Made by a program: the position numbers and the translations under genes. The notes under the pieces were generated by a model that searched no databases, was not told the origin of the DNA, and saw only the letters and a list, made by a program, of their open reading frames with translations. Below, in pieces: positions 1 through 6,266 of a stretch of 7,924 nt of DNA; within the stretch, counting starts at the first letter, position 1, and each line of letters begins with the position of its first letter. Source of the stretch: Anaerolineae bacterium (GTDB taxonomy: Bacteria > Chloroflexota > Anaerolineae > JAFGEY01); the NCBI GenBank assembly GCA_016929205.1, contig JAFGJF010000169.1, positions 1 to 7,924 of the forward strand, written 5' to 3'.

Positions 1-611
1 TTCAGGGAGGCGGTCAACTCACCGACCGCGTGTTGGACTCACCCTACGCCGTAGTCTTGTTCGATGAAGTCGAAAAAGCACATCCACGCATCGTGGATCT
101 GCTGCTGCAGGTGATGGACGAAGGACGACTAACCGATAGTAAGGGTCGGAAAGCGTCATTCAGTGAAACGGTCATCCTCCTGACCAGCAACCTAGGCGCC
201 GGTTACCTTGGTGATCCCGAGTTGGGCGACCTGGCTCGAAAAAAAGCAATGGCGGAGGTAAAGGCCCACTTTCGACCCGAGTTTTTGAATCGTTTGGACG
301 AGATTATCTTTTTCAACCGCTTGAGTGACGAGAATCTGCTCAAGATTATGGATCTGTTGCTGAAAAAAGAATGTTCGTTGGCTCAGAAGCGTGGAATCAA
401 CCTCTTTTTTGACGACGACGTAAAAGAGTGGCTGTTAGCTCGGAATGAACACCCGGAATGGGGTGCGCGCCCGCTGCGGCGGATCATCCAACGCCATGTG
501 CGACACAACCTGGCCGATATCTTGCTCCAAAAAGATATTGGTTCCGGCACGACGATTCGCGTACAGGCGACGCCCTCCGGGCTGAATTTTGTGCCTGACT
601 CTAGTTCGTAA
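1..611 (+). CDS. ClpB-like AAA+ ATPase, C-terminal part (5' end outside window)
   Basis: This is the end of a Hsp100/Clp-family AAA+ unfoldase, a cytosolic ring ATPase that threads protein substrates. The frame is open from base 3 to the TAA at 609-611, so the start and Walker A lie upstream. Visible motifs are Walker B (VVLFDEVEK, Asp-Glu at bases 63-68), the conserved LLQVMDEGRLTDS stretch, sensor 1 (TSN, 183-191), the RPEFLNR arginine-finger region (273-293) and sensor 2 (GARPLRR, from 462), followed by the C-terminal small domain. Between sensor 1 and RPEF I see no VGF/IGL-type loop of the kind ClpC and ClpA use to dock ClpP, and the segment is short. That favours a ClpB-like, protease-independent member. 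The next gene starts 20 bases after the stop, suggesting co-transcription. The exact subfamily cannot be fixed without the N-terminal domains. Confidence 0.93.
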   Translation, partial: QGGGQLTDRVLDSPYAVVLFDEVEKAHPRIVDLLLQVMDEGRLTDSKGRKASFSETVILLTSNLGAGYLGDPELGDLARKKAMAEVKAHFRPEFLNRLDEIIFFNRLSDENLLKIMDLLLKKECSLAQKRGINLFFDDDVKEWLLARNEHPEWGARPLRRIIQRHVRHNLADILLQKDIGSGTTIRVQATPSGLNFVPDSSS

Positions 612-631
612 GTGAGTGGAGAACAAGCTGT

Positions 632-1630
632 ATGGAGTTGCTGTCTGTCGAATACGGCGATCTTGGAGATTTCTTTGGCGGAGACCCACCATACCAAAGC
701 CAGAACGCGTGCCTGAAAATCAGGCTGGCAGTCGATCCAAAATTGCTCGATCTCCAGGGACGCCCCGACAAGATCGCCGCCGATCTCGGCCGGATCTTTC
801 CTTCTGTGCAAAATATCATCTCGCGTGAAAGAAATCCTAATGAGGGGGATCCTAATAACAAGAACGTTAATTCGGCGAACACGGTCGCATACCTGGTCGG
901 CGGCATCATTGTCGATCTGCAGCGCGATCTGTGCGAATGGCCGGCTGGACATAGTTGCCATTGCCAGAATGAATCAACGGGTCACATATACGAATTGTGT
1001 ATCGAGAGCATCGACGAACGCGTAGCCAGGTTCTCGGCCCAGTTTGCTGTCGAGTTGGTGCGTATGATGCTTCTTCAAGAACGCTTTGATCCGCGCATGA
1101 TTTGGGTGATCGACCTTGTCCGACACTTGCGCCGGCAGCCACGATTACGACTATCCCCCAAGCGCATTGCCCACCGGCTCGCATGCTCTGAGAGCAGTGC
1201 AAGTTGGGCAATCCAGGCTCTGCAGCGCTATGGTTATTTGTCGGCCGATCAAGTCCGGCGCCCTCGCCGTGCAAAGAGAGGGTGCATCCTCATCGTTGAT
1301 GACAGTGCACAGATTCGCGATTTGTTGGGACGCATTCTGGAATGGCTCGGGTATGATGTCGTTACGGCCATCGATGGGGAAGAAGGGCTGATTTTGTTGG
1401 ATTGGGCCAACTATGCAGCCATTTTCGTCGACCTGGTTATGCCGTCACTGGATGGAAAAGCCTTTATCGAACGCGCCAAATCCAACGGTGTAATCAGTCC
1501 CATTTTTGTCATTTCGGCCTACAGCCATCGCTGGGAACCGCACGATCTCCAGGCGCTCGGAGCTACAGCGTTTATTCCCAAACCTTTTTCTATTGCCGAT
1601 ATCGAAAAGTTGATCAAATCATACCTTTGA
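632..1630 (+). CDS. Response regulator: cyanophycin-synthetase-N-like domain + winged helix + C-terminal receiver
   Basis: This 332-residue protein is probably a cytosolic transcriptional regulator. The receiver fills residues 216-332: acidic pair D223/D224 (ILIVDDS), phosphoacceptor D267 (FVDLVMP), S295 and K317 (IPKPF), all intact. Residues 165-206 look like a winged helix (SPKRIAHRLACSESSASWAI, then ALQRYGYLSADQ). The DNA-binding part thus precedes the receiver, the reverse of the OmpR/NarL order. Residues 1-150 resemble the N-terminal domain of cyanophycin synthetase: CLKIRLAVD with a downstream RIFPSVQ, then TVAYLVGGIIVDLQRDL and GHIYELCIESIDERVARFSA match that domain's order of elements. 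The similarity is from memory, not a search. No ATP-grasp or Mur-ligase domain follows. The ATG has GGAG at 618-621, 10 nt upstream. The gene sits 20 nt behind the Clp gene and is probably in its operon. Confidence 0.9.
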   Translation: MELLSVEYGDLGDFFGGDPPYQSQNACLKIRLAVDPKLLDLQGRPDKIAADLGRIFPSVQNIISRERNPNEGDPNNKNVNSANTVAYLVGGIIVDLQRDLCEWPAGHSCHCQNESTGHIYELCIESIDERVARFSAQFAVELVRMMLLQERFDPRMIWVIDLVRHLRRQPRLRLSPKRIAHRLACSESSASWAIQALQRYGYLSADQVRRPRRAKRGCILIVDDSAQIRDLLGRILEWLGYDVVTAIDGEEGLILLDWANYAAIFVDLVMPSLDGKAFIERAKSNGVISPIFVISAYSHRWEPHDLQALGATAFIPKPFSIADIEKLIKSYL

Positions 1631-1766
1631 GTCCTCTGCCCCGATAGCCTGTCGTTTGTTTGTTCTTTCAAGTCAGTAAACAAGATGGCACAGGCGTCAG
1701 ACAGCCGATTTGTCGCCCCAAAACACGTGAAGATTGGATCGACTCTTCGCCAAGAAAGACAAGCCG

Positions 1767-4700
1767 ATGGCGAACAACAGTAAACGTATACGACCCAGAA
1801 TCGGCGTGTTGGCCGGTTGGCAAGTGTATGGCGGCACACTCGACACATTTTTGAGACATGTGTTTCGCGGCATTCTGGCCGCGGCAGATGATCGCAAATG
1901 CGACCTGTTGTTGGCCTGCGGCATAGGCCAGTCGCGCGACATCAGCCTGGGGCGGCCAGCCTGGCCCGTACTCTTGCCCGAGGCTAACTTTGTCCCCGTC
2001 GGCCCGTGGAACGCTGATGGGTTGATCGTGGCAACTCCTCTTGCATCCCAAGCCGGATCCGATTATTTGCGCCAACTTGGTGACAATGGATATCCAGTCA
2101 TCTTTGCCGGCACCGGAGAACCTGGCCCATCCGTTATCGTCGATAATGAGGGAGGCATCCACCAGGCAGTCTCACACCTGGTCGAGCACGGCCATCGCCG
2201 TATCGCGTTTATTGCTGGACACGAACAACCCGTGCAGGGAGACAGCAGTCGCCGGCTGGCAGCGTATAGGGCTGCCGTCCAAGAGTGGCGTTTGGCAAGT
2301 GAGCCTGATCTGATCGCTTATGGTTCTCACACAAACACAGGTGGCCGGCAGGCAATGCAACAGATCCTCGGTAAAGGCACTCCCTTTACGGCCGTCCTGG
2401 CTAGCAATGACGAATCGGCCATTGGTGCAATGGCTGCGCTCAGGGATGCAAACATACTAGTGCCCCAGGACGTGGCTGTTATCGGGTTTGACGACCGGCT
2501 TGAAGCCAGCGCGCAGTCACCACCGTTAACCACCGTCCGCCATCCGATGTTTGAACTGGGATATCGGGCGCTGACACTGCTGCTCGAGTATCTTGACGGT
2601 ACAACAGATGGCCAAAGAATCGTCCGCGTGCCGACTCGGTTCATTGTTCGCGAATCGTGCGGATGCTTGCCAGGCACATCCGACAGGGCCGGATCCCCGA
2701 CGTTGATCAACCGGGCTGGATTTGACAGAAAGCATCGGCAAAAGACGCCAGAAGGCCGCTTGGTAGAAACAATGGTCCAGGCTGTGTCTGCGGAAATGCA
2801 TCGGTTGAGCGCAGATGAAGCCTATCACTTGTGTCAACGGATCACACAAGCACTGATCTCCAGCCTCAAGCAAGACGACCTCGATATCTTGCTTGAAGTG
2901 ATGCAGCAAATCCTTCGCCACACGATATCATTGGGCAGCGATCCGCACGTCTGGCAAGCTCCTATCTCTCTGCTGCGAGAAGGTATATCAATTGTGCTTG
3001 AAATGGCTGCCTGCCCTGACGCACGCCAGAAAGCCCAAGATGCTCTCGATCAAGCACGGATAGCTATCGGCGAAAGCGCGCGGGAGCAGCATACGCGCCA
3101 CTTGATCCGCCAGGCTGATATCGCTTACCGGCTTGGACAAATGACTGCACGGTTTCATGCTGCGCAACAAGAAGCCGAGATATACAGCACCTTGGCCTTG
3201 AGCCTGCCGAACGTCGGTATCGCACATGCCATCGTGACTTTCTACGAGCCACAAGGAGAAGATCCTGTGGCGTGGAGCGTGCTTCAGTCCAAGGTTGATC
3301 CAGATGATCGGCGTCTTGCGCGCTTTCCAAGCCGCACATTTCCACCGCAAGGGCTGTATCCGGAAGACAAACCTCTGAGCATTGCCTTGCTGCCTCTTTT
3401 GATCCAGGGCGAGTTGCGAGGTTTTGTGGCGCTTGACACCGGCAATCTGGAAATATGTAGTGATATCGTCAGGCAGTTGGCATCGGCACTCAGAACGATC
3501 TGGCTATACCATGAGGCCGTAAAAGGACAGCGTTTGGCCGAAGAAGCAAACCGGCTCAAAGGGCGATTTCTTTCAGTGGTGAGCCACGAGTTGCGGACGC
3601 CTTTGAACCTGATCGCCGGTCTGAGCGATATGCTGCTACAAGAAGGGCACGAAATCGCACCGGGCAAATTTCAGGTAAATCGAGAGGATATAGAGCAAGT
3701 CTATATCAACGCGCAGCACCTGGATAGCCTGATCCGGGACGTGCTCGACCTGGCGCAGAGTGAGGCCGGTCAGCTCAAATTGGTGCGCGAACCACTGGAC
3801 CTGTCCGATGTGCTCCAATCCGTATCAATCATTGGCACGCATCTGGCACGAAATAAGGGACTGACCTGGCAGTATCAAGTCTCACCAGACTTGCCCTATG
3901 TGTGGGGAGATCGGACACGCTTGCGGCAGGTCATCCTTAACCTGATCAACAACGCGGTCAAGTTTACAGCACAGGGCGGCGAAATTACACTCACTGCGAC
4001 GGGAGAAAGAGATCGCGTGACCGTCGCCGTTCAGGATACCGGGCTGGGCATTCCGGTAAAAGAGCAACAGGTGATCTTTGACGAGTTTCGGCAGTCGGAG
4101 CGGACGACAGCGCGGGGATATGGTGGTCTCGGTTTGGGATTGGCAATCTGCAAACGGCTGGTGGAAATGCACGGTGGCAAGATCGGCGTACACTCGTTGG
4201 GCGGCATCGGGACAGGATCCAGGTTCTATTTCACTTTGCCGGCGATGGAACAGCATCCGGTACATTCTAGATCCGAGATCTCGCCGACACAGGCCGAGCG
4301 CATCGTGCTTTTGGTCGACGATGCCGAGGCGGGTGGTCCGTTGAAAGCACACCTCACGCAGCGAGGATTCGATGTCGAGCTGGTTGCCGCAAATGAGACA
4401 AACGACTGGTTGTCGTGGCTGTTGGTTGAGCCACCGGACGCGGTGGTATTGGATTTGGGACTGACCTCCACACACGGATGGGAAACGCTCAAGATCCTCA
4501 AAGAGAACCCGGCTACCAAAGACATTTCCGTGCTTTTTGCTTCCATAACGGACGAGCCGGACAGCGGAGCCATTCTCGAGATGGATTACCTGACTAAACC
4601 CGTGAGCTCGGTAGCGTTGTCCAAGGCTTTGCATCGTCAAGGACTGACAGGAGACACAAAAAACAAACAGATCCGCAAGATTCTGATTGTAGACGATGAG

Positions 4701-5411
4701 CCCAGCGTTCTCGACATGCATGCACGGATTTTGGCAGCGCAATTGCCAGACTGCCTGGTTCTCTGTGCACATGACGGGCAGGAAGCGCTGCAGATTATTC
4801 GGCGAGAACGGCTCGACCTGGTACTTTTGGATCTAATGATGCCAGAACTAGACGGATTCGGTGTGCTAGAGGCTATGCACGAGCACGAGATGAGCCGGAA
4901 TGTCCCGGTGATCGTATTGACCGGACAAGCATTGACGCGGGAGGATATGTCACGTTTGAACCGGGGTGTGACAAGTGTACTCGAGAAGGGGTTGCTGAGT
5001 ACTGAGGAGACGCTGGTTCACATCGAAGCAGCGCTCGAACAAAACCGGGAGCTTGGCTCCGATGCCCGACAGATCGCACGCCGGGCGATGGCCTTTATTC
5101 ACACACACTACACCGAGCCCATCTCGCGCGCCGATGTCGCATTCGATATCGGGGTCAGTGAACGCCACCTGGCACGCTGTTTCAAGGAAGAGGTAGGTCT
5201 GACGGTCGGCGTCTACCTCAATCGCTACCGGGTGAGGCAAGCCAAGCACCTGCTCCAGGCGAGCAACAAGAGCATCACCGAGGTAGCCATAGAGATCGGA
5301 TTCTCCAGCAACAGCTATTTTAGCCAGGTGTTTCGTCAAGAAACCGGTCTATCCCCCAGCACCTTCCGGCGCAAGATGTCCCCAAATCAACAAACCATGT
5401 CCGAAAAATAA
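1767..5411 (+). CDS. Cytosolic hybrid sensor kinase: LacI-type sensor, GAF-like, HisKA/HATPase, two receivers, AraC HTH
   Basis: About 1214 residues combining ligand sensing, phosphorelay and DNA binding. Residues 9-297 match the LacI/GalR periplasmic-binding-like fold (VDNEGGIHQAVSHLVEHGHRR, VIGFDD, SPPLTTVRHPM), but the LacI DNA-binding helix is absent. A helical linker and a GAF-like region (about 450-590) follow. HisKA has VSHELRTPLN with H607; the HATPase has the N box (N729), DTGLGIP (D757) and GYGGLGLGL (784-792). Receiver 1 has D851/D852, D896 and K944; receiver 2 has D976/D977, D1022 and K1074. An AraC-type double HTH occupies about 1105-1208 (ISRADVAFDIGVSERHLAR; ITEVAIEIGFSSNSYFSQVF). 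No signal peptide or transmembrane segment is visible, so it should be cytosolic, unlike periplasm-sensing hybrid systems of Bacteroides. I prefer the ATG at 1767. A TTG at 1734 (11 residues longer) lies just after an in-frame TGA at 1728; neither has a strong ribosome binding site. Confidence 0.95.
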   Translation: MANNSKRIRPRIGVLAGWQVYGGTLDTFLRHVFRGILAAADDRKCDLLLACGIGQSRDISLGRPAWPVLLPEANFVPVGPWNADGLIVATPLASQAGSDYLRQLGDNGYPVIFAGTGEPGPSVIVDNEGGIHQAVSHLVEHGHRRIAFIAGHEQPVQGDSSRRLAAYRAAVQEWRLASEPDLIAYGSHTNTGGRQAMQQILGKGTPFTAVLASNDESAIGAMAALRDANILVPQDVAVIGFDDRLEASAQSPPLTTVRHPMFELGYRALTLLLEYLDGTTDGQRIVRVPTRFIVRESCGCLPGTSDRAGSPTLINRAGFDRKHRQKTPEGRLVETMVQAVSAEMHRLSADEAYHLCQRITQALISSLKQDDLDILLEVMQQILRHTISLGSDPHVWQAPISLLREGISIVLEMAACPDARQKAQDALDQARIAIGESAREQHTRHLIRQADIAYRLGQMTARFHAAQQEAEIYSTLALSLPNVGIAHAIVTFYEPQGEDPVAWSVLQSKVDPDDRRLARFPSRTFPPQGLYPEDKPLSIALLPLLIQGELRGFVALDTGNLEICSDIVRQLASALRTIWLYHEAVKGQRLAEEANRLKGRFLSVVSHELRTPLNLIAGLSDMLLQEGHEIAPGKFQVNREDIEQVYINAQHLDSLIRDVLDLAQSEAGQLKLVREPLDLSDVLQSVSIIGTHLARNKGLTWQYQVSPDLPYVWGDRTRLRQVILNLINNAVKFTAQGGEITLTATGERDRVTVAVQDTGLGIPVKEQQVIFDEFRQSERTTARGYGGLGLGLAICKRLVEMHGGKIGVHSLGGIGTGSRFYFTLPAMEQHPVHSRSEISPTQAERIVLLVDDAEAGGPLKAHLTQRGFDVELVAANETNDWLSWLLVEPPDAVVLDLGLTSTHGWETLKILKENPATKDISVLFASITDEPDSGAILEMDYLTKPVSSVALSKALHRQGLTGDTKNKQIRKILIVDDEPSVLDMHARILAAQLPDCLVLCAHDGQEALQIIRRERLDLVLLDLMMPELDGFGVLEAMHEHEMSRNVPVIVLTGQALTREDMSRLNRGVTSVLEKGLLSTEETLVHIEAALEQNRELGSDARQIARRAMAFIHTHYTEPISRADVAFDIGVSERHLARCFKEEVGLTVGVYLNRYRVRQAKHLLQASNKSITEVAIEIGFSSNSYFSQVFRQETGLSPSTFRRKMSPNQQTMSEK

Positions 5412-5434
5412 AAGCCCGGCAAGCCATTAACAGG

Positions 5435-5440
5435 TATAAT
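5435..5440 (+). promoter_or_regulatory. Candidate -10 box (TATAAT) for the small receiver gene
   Basis: An exact TATAAT lies 54 bases before the ATG at 5494, in the 82-bp gap after the kinase stop codon. No good -35 hexamer is visible 16-18 bp upstream, and there is no TG extension. If it is used, it may need an activator, and it would let the receiver gene be expressed separately from the kinase gene. An exact hexamer can also arise by chance. Confidence 0.4.
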
Positions 5441-5443
5441 AGA

Positions 5444-5464
5444 GTTAGGCGAACTACGCCCAAC
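5444..5464 (+). promoter_or_regulatory. Inverted repeat at the predicted transcription start of the small receiver gene
   Basis: The arms GTTAGGCG (5444-5451) and CGCCCAAC (5457-5464) are complementary at seven of eight positions around the 5-base centre AACTA. The repeat begins four bases after the TATAAT box, so it would span the predicted transcription start. It could be a repressor operator or a 5' hairpin in the short leader. No T-run follows, so it is not a standard terminator. Confidence 0.4.
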
Positions 5465-5493
5465 ACCTATGCCCTTTCGATCGAGGTATCCCT

Positions 5494-5922
5494 ATGCAAG
5501 ATGCAGCAGATCCTCTTGTGATGATTGTTGGGGATGATTCCAAATTCATTTACCTGATACAACGTTATGTGCTCCAGATGGGATACCGCATCGCTGTCAC
5601 ATATCCAAATCCTCCCATAGTGGACATCGTTCGCCACGAAAAGCCAGCTGCGATCTTGATCGACATCGAATCTACACAGCCGGTTGGTTGGGATGTGGTG
5701 CGAATGCTGAGAGCCGATAACAGGACGCAGAACATCCCCATTGTGATCTGTTCCTGGCTGGATGACAAGACACGCTCACTGGAAGAAGGAGCCGACACTC
5801 ACCTGCGAAAACCGGTTATGTATAGTGACGTTTTTGACGCGTTAGCCGCTGCCGGTGTGCCCTTGGCTCGGGTCGCCGGTTCACCATCGCAGGAGAAAGG
5901 AGGCGACAGGAGTATATCATAG
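5494..5922 (+). CDS. Stand-alone receiver-domain response regulator
   Basis: This 142-residue protein is a single CheY-like receiver with no output domain; the last 15 or so residues are a polar tail. The phosphorylation site is intact: D14/D15 (IVGDDS), D57 (ILIDIES), S87 after beta-4 (PIVICS) and K106 (HLRKPV). The usual Met-Pro after the phosphoacceptor is missing. The region after D57, with a Gly-Trp pair (PVGWDVV), resembles the first receiver of the upstream kinase (THGWETL), so the two may be related copies. The ATG is preceded by GAGG at 5483-5486 with 7-nt spacing. It starts 82 bases after the kinase gene and is plausibly its partner, either as a phosphate sink or as an adaptor to another kinase; this is inference. 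Confidence 0.9.
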   Translation: MQDAADPLVMIVGDDSKFIYLIQRYVLQMGYRIAVTYPNPPIVDIVRHEKPAAILIDIESTQPVGWDVVRMLRADNRTQNIPIVICSWLDDKTRSLEEGADTHLRKPVMYSDVFDALAAAGVPLARVAGSPSQEKGGDRSIS

Positions 5923-5950
5923 CCTACGAGGGTTAAAGAGCTGCGACCGG

Positions 5951-6015
5951 CTATACCACAAGACTATTTGACAGTTTTCTTGCATTATGATACCATTGTT
6001 TGCACCTTGGTATAG
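5951..6015. repeat. 8-bp inverted repeat bracketing the transporter promoter
   Basis: CTATACCA (5951-5958) and TGGTATAG (6008-6015) are perfect reverse complements with centres 57 bp apart. The first sits 9 bp upstream of the -35 box and the second just downstream of the predicted start. A third partial copy, ATACCA (5990-5995), overlaps the -10 box in the same orientation as the first. The placement suits a regulator that loops DNA or contacts several half-sites, such as an AraC- or LacI-type protein. By chance, an 8-bp pair this close would turn up in a minority of 100-bp stretches. Confidence 0.4.
5968..5996 (+). promoter_or_regulatory. Sigma70-type promoter for the substrate-binding protein gene
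   Basis: A consensus -35 hexamer TTGACA (5968-5973) is followed by a 17-bp spacer and a -10 hexamer TACCAT (5991-5996; four of six match TATAAT). A TG pair at 5988-5989 gives an extended -10. Transcription would start near 6003. This is the best promoter-like sequence in the window and points at the transporter gene. Confidence 0.6.
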
Positions 6016-6141
6016 TGACGTTGCCATCGAGATGGTCAAGTAATTGATCATCCAGCTACCCTCTGCGCTTTTTAGTACTTTTTCAGCCTGGTTAGATTCG
6101 CAATTTTGTTAACAATCCACTTTTCGAGCGAAACAGCTAGC

Positions 6142-6192
6142 AACCCCAAGCGCCATCCCTGGAGGTGGGCTTGGGGCAAAATGGGGTTTTTT
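6142..6192 (+). promoter_or_regulatory. Leader hairpin with U-run; possible attenuator
   Basis: CCCCAAGC (6144-6151) pairs perfectly with GCTTGGGG (6169-6176), and inner CCA/TGG bases extend the stem. Ten bases after the stem a GGGG is followed by six T residues (6187-6192). The left arm can instead pair as AACCCC (6142-6147) with GGGGTT (6183-6188), which would put a stem directly against the T-run. The two pairings exclude each other, as in attenuators or riboswitch-type leaders. The gap between stem and T-run makes it a non-standard terminator as drawn. Confidence 0.45.
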
Positions 6193-6205
6193 GGCAGTGT
6201 CATTT

Positions 6206-6224
6206 CCCGGCAGTCGTTGCCGGG
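6206..6224 (+). promoter_or_regulatory. Perfect 7-bp stem-loop upstream of the ribosome binding site
   Basis: CCCGGCA (6206-6212) and TGCCGGG (6218-6224) form a perfect GC-rich stem with a 5-nt loop (GTCGT). It ends 30 bases before the ribosome binding site and no T-run follows, so it is more likely an mRNA-stabilising or translation-affecting element than a terminator. Confidence 0.5.
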
Positions 6225-6254
6225 TGAAAATAAACCGAGTTTGCTCTAAAAAAC

Positions 6255-6261
6255 AAGGAGG
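6255..6261 (+). promoter_or_regulatory. Strong ribosome binding site
   Basis: AAGGAGG lies 5 nt before the ATG at 6267. It is much stronger than the sites of the other genes in the window and fixes the start ahead of the alternative in-frame ATG at 6282. It is consistent with high expression of an abundant binding lipoprotein. Confidence 0.85.
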
Positions 6262-6266
6262 AAAAT

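Larger units (their letters stand above)
5923..6266 (+). other. 344-bp regulatory gap before the substrate-binding protein gene
   Basis: No credible gene lies here. The gap is AT-richer than its flanks, with runs such as CTTTTTAGTACTTTTTC near 6070-6085. It holds a promoter, a bracketing inverted repeat, two hairpins and a strong ribosome binding site, each listed separately. From the predicted start near 6003 the leader would be about 260 nt, long for a simple 5' untranslated region. Bases 6016-6140 show no further structure I can support. Confidence 0.7.

Noticed and set aside
383..961. A 192-codon open frame on the minus strand across the Clp/regulator junction
   Set aside because: It overlaps the motif-bearing ends of two well-supported + strand genes and its product has no family features.
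1631..1766. A search for a promoter or terminator in the 136-bp gap before the kinase gene
   Set aside because: Only a weak A/T stem (TTGTTT with AAACAA, near 1656-1683) was seen, without a GC-rich arm or T-run. No paired -35 and -10 boxes were convincing.
3882..4772. A 296-codon open frame on the minus strand
   Set aside because: It lies wholly inside the kinase gene, whose + strand product has clear HATPase and receiver motifs. The minus-strand translation shows no recognisable domain.
5820..6023. A 13-bp direct repeat, GTATAGTGACGTT, at 5820-5832 and 6010-6022
   Set aside because: One copy lies inside the receiver coding sequence. A single 13-bp match somewhere in about 8 kb is roughly as likely as not by chance. 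It is not treated as an attachment site.
5987..6043. A possible 18-residue leader peptide (ATG at 5987)
   Set aside because: The ATG overlaps the -10 region and precedes the predicted transcription start, and there is no ribosome binding site.
6106..6115. The 10-bp palindrome TTGTTAACAA
   Set aside because: Several 10-bp palindromes are expected by chance in a window this size, and nothing else supports it as an operator.
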